Shown here one piece after another: positions 7,670-16,233 of a DNA stretch of 64,000 bases; positions within the stretch are counted from its first letter, which is position 1; the number at the start of each line of letters is the position of its first letter. Made by a program: the position numbers and the translations under genes. Below the pieces are notes generated by a model that was not told the origin of the DNA, ran no database searches, and was given only the letters and a program-made list of their open reading frames with translations. This stretch comes from Clostridiales bacterium (GTDB taxonomy: Bacteria; Bacillota; Clostridia; Oscillospirales; Acutalibacteraceae), in assembly GCA_024684435.1 (NCBI GenBank), contig JAIKWV010000033.1, positions 1 to 64,000 of the forward strand, written 5' to 3'.

Positions 7670-8692
7670 ATGAGATATGATAATGAACGGTGTCAGGTGT
7701 GTTCGGAGGCATTTACACCGGAGGATGATATCGTTGTTTGCCCGGAATGCGGCGCTCCCATGCACAGAAAGTGCTGGAAAGAGAACGGCGGTTGTGTAAA
7801 CGCCTACAAGCACGGGGAATATACATGGACGCCCTCAAATAAATCAAAAGCCGATGATTTTGATAAGACCCGTACCCCGGGTATAATTTGTCCCAGATGC
7901 GGCAACAACTGCGCTCCGGATATGCTCGCCTGCCCAAACTGCGGCATGCAGCTCATGTCGGAGGAGGAGAAACGGGGCAATTCAAGGTCCTTTATCCCGG
8001 ATCTGTCCACGGAAGACGGCAGGATGAATTTCTTCATGCATGGGGTCAACGCAAAGAGCGACGAGGAGATCGACGGAGTAAAAATAGGCGATATCGCAGT
8101 TTTCGTCCAGTCAAACACCGCAAGGATAATAGAGAAATTCAAGCGCATAAACAAGGACAGGAAGATCACATGGAACTGGGGAGCTTTTTTCTTTGCCCAG
8201 TTCTGGTTCATATACCGCAAGATGTTCAAGATCGGTATTGTTGTGCTGGCCTTGAGCCTTGCAGTCTCAATATTCCGTATGATCCCCGAGGCCGAGCTGA
8301 TAAGTATGACAAACGGGTACATTGAAGAAATGAGGACCGTCGTTGAAGAAAGTCAAAGCGGAAAAATAAGCAGTGATGAGTTTGAATCACGGGCTAAAGA
8401 TATCTATGCGGGAATGAGAAAAAAATTAGCCGAAAATCCCAAGGTCGTGCTCCAGTATACCATATCTACGGCGATTTTGTTCATAAAGAATATCGCCTGC
8501 GGACTGACAGGTTACTGGGTGTACAGAAAACGGGTTCTGGAGAACGTAAAAACCGCCAGGGGGAAATCCGGGAATGACGGTGAGTTTATGACTTATGCGT
8601 TAAGGTACGGAGGAGTTTCGGCGCTGTTGTTTGCCGCGTCCTACTTCGGTTCACAGCTGATAATAGAGTTTCTTTCAGGGTACGCAATGTGA
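7670..8692 (+). CDS. RING-like and zinc-ribbon membrane protein with DUF2628-like region
   Basis: 340 aa with three parts. Residues 8-42 have Cys/His spacing of a prokaryotic RING-like finger (C8, C11, C24, C27, H32, C35, C42). Residues 74-92 form a zinc ribbon (C74-PR-C77 and C88-PN-C91). The rest is a membrane region: WNWGAFFFAQFWFIYRKMFKIG begins a segment like the DUF2628 family, and later hydrophobic stretches near 255-280 and 305-335 suggest three or four spans. The metal-binding head is probably cytoplasmic. Its function is unknown; roles in protein-protein binding are a guess from the finger type. The ATG has a GGAAGTG site. Neighbours give no clue: prfB is divergent and galU follows. 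Confidence 0.75.
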   Translation: MRYDNERCQVCSEAFTPEDDIVVCPECGAPMHRKCWKENGGCVNAYKHGEYTWTPSNKSKADDFDKTRTPGIICPRCGNNCAPDMLACPNCGMQLMSEEEKRGNSRSFIPDLSTEDGRMNFFMHGVNAKSDEEIDGVKIGDIAVFVQSNTARIIEKFKRINKDRKITWNWGAFFFAQFWFIYRKMFKIGIVVLALSLAVSIFRMIPEAELISMTNGYIEEMRTVVEESQSGKISSDEFESRAKDIYAGMRKKLAENPKVVLQYTISTAILFIKNIACGLTGYWVYRKRVLENVKTARGKSGNDGEFMTYALRYGGVSALLFAASYFGSQLIIEFLSGYAM

Positions 8693-8761
8693 CCGTAAAA
8701 CAGGACAGCAGATCAATGAAGTAAAAATTTGAATAATAAAATCATGAAAGGAAAGGTTGTT

Positions 8762-9637
8762 ATGAAGGTAAAGAAAGCTATCATCCCGGCGGCGGGTCTT
8801 GGAACGAGAGTTTTGCCCGCTTCAAAGTCGGTGCCCAAGGAAATGCTCAACATTGTTGACAAGCCTGCCATACAGTATATAGTCGAGGAGGCTGTTGCCG
8901 CGGGGATCGAGGATATTCTCATAATCACGAACAGAGGAAAGGGCGTTATCGAGGATCATTTCGATCATTCCTTTGAACTTGAACGCAACCTTGAGGGCAA
9001 CCCCGCCAAGGAGAAAATGCTTGAGGATATAAAGGCTGTTGCGAATCTTGCGAACGTCTATTTTGTACGCCAGAAGATCACCAAGGGTCTGGGTCACGCC
9101 GTGATGTGCGGCAAGTCCTTTGTGGGCAACGAGCCCTTTGCCGTCCTCTACGGTGATGACGTTATCGTATCCGAAGAGCCGGTGGTGGGTCAGGTAATAA
9201 AGGCTTACGATGAATTCGGCTGCGGTTCCGTGGGCGTAAAAGAGGTTTCCAGAGAGGCTGTCAAAAAGTATTGCTCTCTTGACGTAACACCGGCGAAGGA
9301 CAACATTATGTGGGTACACGATATCATCGAAAAGCCCACGGAGGAGCAGATCATGTCCTGCTACGCCATCTTAGGCAGAGTGGTACTGCCCCCGGAGATC
9401 TTCGGATTACTTGAAGACGGGATAAAACTTTCCGGCACAGAGGAGTTTTTCCTCACCGATTCCATGGCGGCGCTTGCAAAGCAGGGCAAGCTTACGGCCG
9501 TTGATTTTGTGGGCAAGAGATATGATATGGGCAACAAGCTGGGCATTATGCAGGCAAACTGCGAGGTAGCCCTCAATCACCCCGAGATCGGCGCGGATTT
9601 CAGGAAATATATCAAAGAGCTTGCCGCAACTTTATGA
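8762..9637 (+). CDS. galU: UTP--glucose-1-phosphate uridylyltransferase
   Basis: Makes UDP-glucose from UTP and glucose-1-phosphate, the donor for surface polysaccharide and glycolipid synthesis. 291 aa, typical of the GalU/GtaB family. The N-terminal nucleotide-binding motif KAIIPAAGLGTRVLPASKS is intact, with the usual PKEMLNIVDKPAIQYIVEEA after it. The metal-binding GDD occurs in AVLYGDDVI, and the sugar-phosphate site in ILGRVVLPPEIF. The start at 8762 is chosen because GGAAAGG precedes it; an ATG 18 bases earlier and a TTG at 8729 are in frame. No other sugar gene adjoins it, but it could feed the polysaccharide locus at 46-62 kb. Confidence 0.95.
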   Translation: MKVKKAIIPAAGLGTRVLPASKSVPKEMLNIVDKPAIQYIVEEAVAAGIEDILIITNRGKGVIEDHFDHSFELERNLEGNPAKEKMLEDIKAVANLANVYFVRQKITKGLGHAVMCGKSFVGNEPFAVLYGDDVIVSEEPVVGQVIKAYDEFGCGSVGVKEVSREAVKKYCSLDVTPAKDNIMWVHDIIEKPTEEQIMSCYAILGRVVLPPEIFGLLEDGIKLSGTEEFFLTDSMAALAKQGKLTAVDFVGKRYDMGNKLGIMQANCEVALNHPEIGADFRKYIKELAATL

Positions 9638-9673
9638 TCCGTTAAGTAAGAGAAAAACAAATATAAAAAATGA

Positions 9674-9703
9674 TTGACATTTTGAATAGGTTTGTTATAT
9701 AAT
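9674..9703 (+). promoter_or_regulatory. Promoter of the rpmH operon
   Basis: Perfect TTGACA (9674-9679) and TATAAT (9698-9703) boxes are separated by 18 bases, about 95 bases before rpmH. This gives a leader of roughly 85 bases. Confidence 0.85.
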
Positions 9704-9796
9704 ACTATTTCGTAAGGCTTCAGCCTTTTACACGTAATTTTGCTTTTACAGTACATTCTTGTACTGCTATTTAAAATCCGGAATGGAGGAGAAAAA

Positions 9797-9931
9797 ATGA
9801 AAAGGACATACCAACCCAAAAAGCGTCACCGTAAGATGGAACACGGCTTCCTTAAGAGAATGTCTGACAGAAACGGCCGCAAAGTATTGGCTCGCCGCAG
9901 AGCAAAGGGCAGAAAACGCCTCACTTACTGA
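9797..9931 (+). CDS. rpmH: 50S ribosomal protein L34
   Basis: Small basic protein of the large subunit, 44 aa, full length. It starts with the nearly invariant [12 protein letters not shown] and ends [10 protein letters not shown]. The ATG at 9797 has a strong GGAGGA site; an in-frame extension upstream is not coding-like. It is first in the cluster rpmH-rnpA-yidD-yidC-khpB, which in many Firmicutes borders the replication origin next to dnaA. Here galU is upstream and no dnaA is seen. Confidence 0.98.
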   Translation: MKRTYQPKKRHRKMEHGFLKRMSDRNGRKVLARRRAKGRKRLTY

Positions 9932-9940
9932 TTTACCGAC

Positions 9941-10273
9941 ATGGTAACACTTACCCTCAATAAGGAGTTCCGCCGTGTTTACGGCAGGGGGAGATCCTAC
10001 GCGGAGCCTTCATTGGTTTCTTATCTTGCAAGAAATCAAATGGGTGTCTGCCGCATAGGTATAACCACAAGCAAAAAGATAGGCAACGCAGTGGAGCGAA
10101 ACCGCTGCCGCAGAGTTATCAGGGAAGCGTATCGTACACTTGAACCGGAATGCTCAGGAGGATGGGATATCGTCTTCGTCGCAAGGTTCAAAACAAAAAA
10201 AGCAAAAAGTACACAGATTGCTGAGGTTATGCGCAGTCAGCTTGTCGCTGCAGGTGTAATTGAGCCTCAGTGA
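9941..10273 (+). CDS. rnpA: Ribonuclease P protein component
   Basis: Protein cofactor of RNase P, which trims the 5' end of precursor tRNAs together with the M1 RNA. 110 aa, normal size. The RNR signature is in NAVERNRCRRVIREAYR, preceded by RIGITTSKKIG. It starts 9 bases after rpmH with no separate promoter, so it is co-transcribed as usual. Confidence 0.96.
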   Translation: MVTLTLNKEFRRVYGRGRSYAEPSLVSYLARNQMGVCRIGITTSKKIGNAVERNRCRRVIREAYRTLEPECSGGWDIVFVARFKTKKAKSTQIAEVMRSQLVAAGVIEPQ

Positions 10274-10306
10274 TCCTGTTGTATCTGATTTTACAATTGT
10301 TTTGCT

Positions 10307-10531
10307 ATGAAAAACTTGATTTTGAAGCTTATCAGATTTTATAAGCGGCATATTTCGCCCAGACTCCCGGCAATGTGCCGGTATTACCCTACATGCTCAA
10401 GTTATGCTATAGAAGCAGTGACGGTCCACGGAGCCTTCAAGGGCTCTCTGCTTGCGGTCAGACGTATCCTGAGATGCAACGTGCTTTTCCCCGGAGGTTA
10501 TGATCCGGTGCCCCCCAAAAAAGAAAAATAA
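10307..10531 (+). CDS. yidD: Membrane protein insertion efficiency factor YidD
   Basis: 74 aa. Small amphipathic inner-membrane protein that helps YidC-dependent insertion. It contains the family core [20 protein letters not shown] followed by SSYAIEAV and PGGYDPVPP, including the conserved [10 protein letters not shown] block. It lies between rnpA and yidC, the standard order. Confidence 0.95.
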   Translation: MKNLILKLIRFYKRHISPRLPAMCRYYPTCSSYAIEAVTVHGAFKGSLLAVRRILRCNVLFPGGYDPVPPKKEK

Positions 10532-10575
10532 CATAGTGCCGCAATATTCGGAGTTTTGCGGTACGGAGGCTTTCA

Positions 10576-11532
10576 ATGAATGCTATCTACAATATTCTCG
10601 GTGTACCTTTCGGCTTTGCCCTCAGGCTTATCTATAACCTTGTAGGACATTACGGCGTATCGATCATACTCTTCACACTGTTTTGCAGGCTGCTTATGCT
10701 GCCCACCACTATTTCTCAGCAGAAGGGTACGGCAAAAACCTATCGGCTTCAGCCCAAGCTTCGCAAAATACGTGAAAAATACGGTAACGACCAGAGAAAA
10801 ATCCAAGAAGAGACCCAGGCTTTGTATCAGCGCGAAGGATATAACCCCATGGGCGCAGGCTGCGCTCCGCTGCTGATCCAGATGCCCATCATTTTCGGAC
10901 TTATCGCAGTTATCTACCGTCCGCTCACCTATGCTCTGGGTATAGCCTCTGCGGATGTTGATGTTCTTACAACTGCGCTTACTACCCATTTATCGGATGT
11001 TGTGTCGAATATTAAAAACACGAGAATTCACGAGCTGCTCGTTATACAGAATATCGATAAGCTGAGCGGTTTTACAGACGTTACTCAGAAAGTCAGTCAG
11101 AGTGTTATTGACCAGATCAAGAATTTCAATTTTACGATGTTCGGCCTGGAGCTGGGCGAGATCCCCTCATTCAAGGAGTTTAACAAGGAGTGGATCGTTC
11201 CCGTACTCTCCGGTCTTTCGGCATTGGCAAGCGGAATATTCACAACAATAAAGCAGCGTCAGCAGAACCCGGATATGAGCAAAAACCCCATGATGGGCTG
11301 TATGGCGTTGGGCATGCCGCTGATCTCTTTCTATTTTGCGTTCCAGTTCCCCATAGGTATCGGTATCTATTGGATAACGTCAAACGTCTTAGCGTTTATT
11401 CAGCAGGTCATAATCAGCTATACCCACAGCCCCCAGAAGATGATAGCAAAGGCAATGGTGGAGGAGACCATAGAGAGACGTTCAAAAGAGAATTTCCGCA
11501 AAAAGATCAACCAGAATTTAAAAAATCAATAA
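10576..11532 (+). CDS. yidC: Membrane protein insertase YidC/OxaA
   Basis: Inserts and folds membrane proteins, alone or with SecYEG. 318 aa. There is no lipoprotein signal; the first membrane span is about residues 20-42 (HYGVSIILFTLFCRLLMLP) and carries the conserved Arg of the hydrophilic groove. A cytoplasmic helical hairpin follows (QPKLRKIREKYGNDQRKIQEE), then further spans at about 92-115, 205-220 and 235-285. The C-terminus is basic, as in ribosome-binding forms. ATG with GGAGG site. It sits upstream of khpB. Confidence 0.95.
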   Translation: MNAIYNILGVPFGFALRLIYNLVGHYGVSIILFTLFCRLLMLPTTISQQKGTAKTYRLQPKLRKIREKYGNDQRKIQEETQALYQREGYNPMGAGCAPLLIQMPIIFGLIAVIYRPLTYALGIASADVDVLTTALTTHLSDVVSNIKNTRIHELLVIQNIDKLSGFTDVTQKVSQSVIDQIKNFNFTMFGLELGEIPSFKEFNKEWIVPVLSGLSALASGIFTTIKQRQQNPDMSKNPMMGCMALGMPLISFYFAFQFPIGIGIYWITSNVLAFIQQVIISYTHSPQKMIAKAMVEETIERRSKENFRKKINQNLKNQ

Positions 11533-11581
11533 AAGCTAAAACGCTGCTTTACGGCAGTCAAAATATTAGGTGGTGTAATTT

Positions 11582-12565
11582 TTGTTAAAGGAAGCAATAG
11601 GAACAGGTTCTACTATTGATGCTGCGAAGGAGGAGGCGCTCAAGGCGCTCAACGCTCCCGAGGACGCAGAGATCAAATTCGAGACATTGGAAGTTCCCAC
11701 AAAAAAAGTTTTCGGTCTTTTCGGCGGTTCGCCCGCAAAGGTAAAGGTAAGTTATGAAGTCCCCGATCCGGTGGCGCCAAAGCGCAAAGCCGCGGAACCC
11801 AAGGCTGCGGAGCCCAAGCCCGCAGGCAAGACCGAGAAGGCTGAAAAAGCCGAGAAAAAAGAGAAGGCAAAGAAACCTCAGGCTCCGGCGCCCGATCAGG
11901 CACAGGAGGAACGCAAGCCCGTATTCAATGCTGAGTGCAACGCCGCGGCGGAGAATTATATCACATCCATCCTTACCGGTATGGGCGTCTCGGACGTAAA
12001 GGTAACAGCATCAGTCGATATTGATTGCCTTAAGTTTGAGATCGAGTGCGGCGACGGTTACGGTACGGTCATCGGACGCAGGGGAGAGACCCTTGACGCT
12101 GTCCAGTATCTTACACGCCTGTTTGTCAACAAGAACGGCGGCTCCGATTATAAGAGAGTTTCCATAAACGTTGGAAATTACAGGGAAAAGCGTGAGCAGA
12201 CTCTCAGCGAGCTTGCAGTAAAGTATGCCGAAAAGGTAAAGAAATACGGCAGGAATTTCACCCTTGATCCCATGAATCCCTATGAGCGCAGAGTCATTCA
12301 CACGACCGTTCAGGGTATTGAAGGCGTGACCTCCCATTCCATCGGCGACGATTCAAACCGCAGAGTTGTTATTTCTCCCACAGAGGAGTACAAAAAGCCC
12401 TATAACAGCAGGGGCAGATACAACAACCGAGGCTCCAACAGAGGCGGATACAACAGAAGACCTTCCCACACTGTGGAGGAAGCTCCCGCAAGAGCGCCCC
12501 GTTCAGATGTTTCCGGAGCGTCGCTTTACGGCAGGATCGAGCCCAGAAAGAATGTTGAGGAGTAA
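11582..12565 (+). CDS. khpB: RNA-binding protein KhpB (Jag/EloR)
   Basis: 327 aa. An RNA-binding protein that in other Firmicutes controls cell elongation with KhpA. Domains in order are Jag-N (about 1-55, with KKVFGLFGGSPAKVKV), a charged Ala/Lys/Pro linker (about 60-110), a KH domain (about 130-200, including GTVIGRRGETLDAVQYL) and an R3H domain (about 200-265, with ERRVIH giving the R-X3-H motif). The tail after residue 275 is rich in Arg, Gly and Asn (RGRYNNRGSNRGGYNRR), longer than usual and likely unstructured. The TTG start has a TAGGTGG site. It ends the rpmH cluster. Confidence 0.93.
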   Translation: MLKEAIGTGSTIDAAKEEALKALNAPEDAEIKFETLEVPTKKVFGLFGGSPAKVKVSYEVPDPVAPKRKAAEPKAAEPKPAGKTEKAEKAEKKEKAKKPQAPAPDQAQEERKPVFNAECNAAAENYITSILTGMGVSDVKVTASVDIDCLKFEIECGDGYGTVIGRRGETLDAVQYLTRLFVNKNGGSDYKRVSINVGNYREKREQTLSELAVKYAEKVKKYGRNFTLDPMNPYERRVIHTTVQGIEGVTSHSIGDDSNRRVVISPTEEYKKPYNSRGRYNNRGSNRGGYNRRPSHTVEEAPARAPRSDVSGASLYGRIEPRKNVEE

Positions 12566-12613
12566 TTCCCTGCTTGTAAAATTGTATGTATTAAACAGTA
12601 AATAAAACAAGTT

Positions 12614-12646
12614 GATCGGCAGCGACGGAAACGTTTGCTGCCGATT
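12614..12646 (+). terminator. Hairpin after khpB (TTGATCGGC family)
   Basis: ATCGGCAGCGAC pairs with GTTTGCTGCCGAT across a short loop. It is preceded by ACAAGTTGATC and followed by only a weak T-tract. Related hairpins occur at 13850 and 18280. Confidence 0.6.
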
Positions 12647-12665
12647 GATATTGAGATGATGATCT

Positions 12666-13826
12666 ATGGATAATGATGTAAAAGAAATATATGACAGCAG
12701 CAGAATATTAAATGGCAACAGGCTGTTACAATTTTTCAGAAAGAATGCAGTTATGTGCATCGCTTTTGTTTTAGCCGTTGTTACAGGGATAATAATACCT
12801 GTTGACAAGCAGTATATAAAGTATTTTGACTTTAAAACGCTGACCTGTCTGTTCTGTGTGCTGTCGGTTGTATGCGCGCTGAAAAATATAAACTTTTTCT
12901 ATATGCTGGCGAGGAAGGTAGTCCGGGTTTTCAAAACTGCGAGAAACAGCGTACTTGCCCTGGTTTATATCACCTTTATAGGCTCAATGCTTATAGCCAA
13001 CGATATGGCGTTGCTGACTTTTCTCCCGTTAGGGTATCTGGTCCTTACAACGGTAAAAAAAGAGAAGTATATGGCGTTCACATTTATTATGCAGAACATT
13101 GCCGCGAACCTGGGCGGTATGCTCACACCCTTCGGCAACCCTCAGAACCTGTATTTGTATACAAAGTTTGATATTTCCAACGGCGAGTTTGTAAAAATAA
13201 TGGTTCTCCCTTTTATCGTTGCGGTCGCCCTTATCACGGTATGTTGTCTGATATTCGTAAAAAGTGAACCGTTAACGATTCCGGATGAAAAAATCGTCCT
13301 TGATCCCAAACGAACAGGGCTTTATTTGCTGTTGTTCACATTATCAATAGTTATCGTTTTCAGGGTGATACCCTACTGGATCGGACTTATAGTGATACCT
13401 ACCGTTCTTTTGATCGTCGACAGAAAAGCCCTGAAAATGGTGGATTACGGTCTTCTGCTCACCTTTGTGTTTTTCTTCATATTTGCAGGCAACATGGCAA
13501 GGATAGATGTTGTAAGGAATATATTTTCCTCACTTATGAACAGGAGCACGCTGATATTCAGCACTCTGTCCTGCCAGTTTATCAGTAACGTGCCTTCGGC
13601 GATCCTGCTTTCTCAGTTTACGCGGAATTATCAGGATCTGCTTATTGGTGTAAATATCGGCGGCGTGGGTACGCTTATCGCCTCTCTGGCAAGTCTGATA
13701 ACCTTCCGTGAATACGTCAAGCACAATCCGGGAAGGACGGCGTATTATATTGGTAAATTTTCGATATTCAATTTCTCTTTTTTGTTTGCTCTGATCGGAT
13801 TTGAGTATCTTATGAAGCTTGTCTGA
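12666..13826 (+). CDS. Anion permease of the ArsB/CitM (SLC13-like) superfamily
   Basis: 386 aa, about ten hydrophobic spans from residue 30 onward. It has the two repeated hallmarks of the ion-transporter superfamily: NIAANLGGMLTPFGNPQNLY in the first half (loop with conserved Gly-Asn-Pro) and CQFISNVPSAILLS in the second. The first span block is preceded by a hydrophilic N-terminus of about 30 residues. The substrate could be citrate or another dicarboxylate, sulfate or arsenite. No arsR, arsC or citrate gene is near, so I do not choose. The gene is flanked by related hairpins at 12614 and 13850, so it is probably a single transcription unit. Confidence 0.85.
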   Translation: MDNDVKEIYDSSRILNGNRLLQFFRKNAVMCIAFVLAVVTGIIIPVDKQYIKYFDFKTLTCLFCVLSVVCALKNINFFYMLARKVVRVFKTARNSVLALVYITFIGSMLIANDMALLTFLPLGYLVLTTVKKEKYMAFTFIMQNIAANLGGMLTPFGNPQNLYLYTKFDISNGEFVKIMVLPFIVAVALITVCCLIFVKSEPLTIPDEKIVLDPKRTGLYLLLFTLSIVIVFRVIPYWIGLIVIPTVLLIVDRKALKMVDYGLLLTFVFFFIFAGNMARIDVVRNIFSSLMNRSTLIFSTLSCQFISNVPSAILLSQFTRNYQDLLIGVNIGGVGTLIASLASLITFREYVKHNPGRTAYYIGKFSIFNFSFLFALIGFEYLMKLV

Positions 13827-13849
13827 CGTTAATGATCCTAAGAACAAAT

Positions 13850-13892
13850 TGATCGGCGGAGATCTTCAAGGTCGCTGCCGATATTTTTATTA
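13850..13892 (+). terminator. Terminator of the anion permease gene (TTGATCGGC family)
   Basis: ATCGGC and GCCGAT close an imperfect stem, followed by ATTTTTATTATTT. The lead-in AACAAATTGATC matches that of the hairpins at 12614 and 34840. Confidence 0.7.
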
Positions 13893-13988
13893 TTTAAAGC
13901 GGATAGTATTTTACCTTGCAAATTACTATTGCTTTTTAGCCGTGAAACAATTACAATAAAGGCATATCAAAGAGGGAGGTACAGCCCT

Positions 13989-16064
13989 ATGAAAGCCATT
14001 CTTAGTCTGATACAGGCATTGCTTTTCATAATTTCAATGTTTGCCGCGGAGGATTCATCCTTCAAAGAACGTACTGATTGGAGAGCTTTGAGTATGACTG
14101 AGATAAAAACTTACAGTTTTGACTCAATAGACGCGGCTGAGCTTAAGGTGACGGATGGCGAACGTCAGCAGTGCCGGGAATGGTTTGACCGCCATGTGCG
14201 GCTGACCGACGGCGACGCGAGCCGGGCGGCCTTTTCGGTCACTGTGGGCGGCAAAGAGCTGCGCCGCTGTTCAAAAGACTGGACTGTAACTGTGGGTGAG
14301 GAAAGCGCAGAGGGGGATGTTTACCGCCACGGCAAAACTTCAAAAACTACGCTGAAACACAGCCAAAGCGGTCTGGTACTTTCTGTTGATGCAACGATCT
14401 ATGAAGAATATGCCGCCTGCGAGTGGACGGTTTACATAAACAATCCGGGTACTGCCGCTTCGCCTGTCGTTTCAAAGCTTTACGGCGCGGACTGTACGCT
14501 GGCTGTGGGTAAAAGCGATCTGTATGTCAGCAAGGGCAGTGATTCCGACCCGGACGATTTCCGTCTTTTCCGTACTCCCGTAAACACTTTGCCCATGCGT
14601 ATGCGGGCAAACGCCGGTCGCAACTCATCTTTCATGCCGTATTTCAACCTTTGCGGCGAACAGACAGGCGCGGTTCTGTGCGTAGGCTGGACAGGTCAGT
14701 GGATGACCACCCTTTCCCAGAGCAGATCCGGCGTTGAGGTGCAGGCAGGACAGGAGACACTGCGGGGCGCTCTGGACGTACAGGAGACTTTGCGCTCGGC
14801 GCATATCGCCCTACAGTTTTACAGCGGCGGGAACCCGCTCAAGGGTTTCAACAGTCTGCGTTCCTGGGAGATGGACTGCGTTATCCCGGAATCGGCTTCA
14901 TGTATTTCTTCAAACGGATATATAGGTGAATTTGATCTGAGTACCTGCGATAAGCTGGTACAGGATATAAACGATATGCCCGAGGAGCTGTGCGAAGAAA
15001 CGGACTTTATATGGATGGACGCCGGCTGGTATACCAATACGGACTTCTGGTACAATACCGTAGGTGACTGGCGCCCCGATCCGGAGCGGTTCCCTCAGGG
15101 ACTTAAGCCGCTGTCTGATGCGATCCATCAGCGCGGCATGAAGTTCCTGCTCTGGTATGAGCCGGAACGCTGCTGCACCGGAACACAGCTGTACTCGGAG
15201 GCTTCAAAGCATTCCGGCTGGCTGCTGGAAAGAAAAGGCGACAGCAGTGTAAATATGTATAATCTTGCAAACGACGACGCCTGCGCATATCTTTCTGATC
15301 TGATAGCGCAGTCTGTTATCGACAACGGTGTGGATATTTACCGTCAGGACTTCAATTTTGACCCGCTTAACGAGTGGGAGTTGGCCGACAAAACACTGTA
15401 CGGCGGACGAAAGGGATTTGAGGAGAACCATTATGTATCGAATCTGTATCGGTTCTTTGACACGTTGATGTCACGCATACCCGGACTGCTTATTGACAAC
15501 TGCGCATCCGGCGGACGGAGACTGGATATAGAGATGATGCACCGAAGCATCCCGCTCTGGCGCTCGGATTACAACTGCGCCCTGCGGGACGGTACGGTCA
15601 AGGCGGACGTGTGTGAAGCGACCCAGGCGCAGACCTTCGGACTGTCCTGCTGGCTGCCCATATACGGCACCTGTGTCTATAAAGAGGGCGAGTACGCCGA
15701 ACGTACAAATATACTGCCCTGCACCATGCGGGTGGGGTTCAAGGATGTGCGTGAATTCCTTACCCGGAATTATTTCCCGCTGGAAAACGGCGGGACCGAT
15801 ACGGACAAAGTGCTCGCCATGCAGTTTGGTACAGAGACATCGGGTGTTGCGTTGGTATACGCCCGTGAGAAGGTACAGGCTGATGATTATACACTGCGGC
15901 TGAACGGTTTGAACGGGACATCTGCTTATAAGCTGACAAACCCGGATGATCCCGCATTTTCTGTTGTTGCCGACGGAAAGACACTGATGGATACAGGCGC
16001 AACGGTGAATTTTACGGAAAAACCGAAGGCCGCCATCATACTTTACTCCGAGCTTTATTCTTAA
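13989..16064 (+). CDS. GH36 alpha-galactosidase
   Basis: 691 aa. Predicted to release galactose from raffinose-type sugars or galactomannan. The middle of the protein is the catalytic barrel. WMDAGWY and LWYEPERCC are substrate-loop motifs, VDIYRQDFNFDP carries the candidate nucleophile D454, and CASGGRRLD carries the candidate acid/base D513. An N-terminal beta-domain (about 40-330) and a short C-terminal beta-domain match GH36 architecture. GGAGGT precedes the ATG at 13989, which would give a hydrophobic N-terminus (LSLIQALLFIISMF). A second ATG at 14094 with GGAGAG would give an ordinary cytoplasmic enzyme, so the start is uncertain. No sugar transporter adjoins it. Confidence 0.88.
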   Translation: MKAILSLIQALLFIISMFAAEDSSFKERTDWRALSMTEIKTYSFDSIDAAELKVTDGERQQCREWFDRHVRLTDGDASRAAFSVTVGGKELRRCSKDWTVTVGEESAEGDVYRHGKTSKTTLKHSQSGLVLSVDATIYEEYAACEWTVYINNPGTAASPVVSKLYGADCTLAVGKSDLYVSKGSDSDPDDFRLFRTPVNTLPMRMRANAGRNSSFMPYFNLCGEQTGAVLCVGWTGQWMTTLSQSRSGVEVQAGQETLRGALDVQETLRSAHIALQFYSGGNPLKGFNSLRSWEMDCVIPESASCISSNGYIGEFDLSTCDKLVQDINDMPEELCEETDFIWMDAGWYTNTDFWYNTVGDWRPDPERFPQGLKPLSDAIHQRGMKFLLWYEPERCCTGTQLYSEASKHSGWLLERKGDSSVNMYNLANDDACAYLSDLIAQSVIDNGVDIYRQDFNFDPLNEWELADKTLYGGRKGFEENHYVSNLYRFFDTLMSRIPGLLIDNCASGGRRLDIEMMHRSIPLWRSDYNCALRDGTVKADVCEATQAQTFGLSCWLPIYGTCVYKEGEYAERTNILPCTMRVGFKDVREFLTRNYFPLENGGTDTDKVLAMQFGTETSGVALVYAREKVQADDYTLRLNGLNGTSAYKLTNPDDPAFSVVADGKTLMDTGATVNFTEKPKAAIILYSELYS

Positions 16065-16233
16065 TGCGAATTTTTGAACACATTTTCAGTGACTGTTCAA
16101 CCGCTAAAATATGACATATAATAAAAACTATTTGTAAAAAGTCTGTGAATTTTACGTTTTGTTTATATACATAATCGGCGTCATGTGTTACAATATATAA
16201 AATGTGTTATTTTGGTTAGGTGGGTTATAAATT

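Noticed and set aside
12666..13826. Arsenite efflux pump
   Set aside because: The superfamily fold fits but nothing specific to arsenic (arsR, arsA, arsC) is near, so the substrate was left open.
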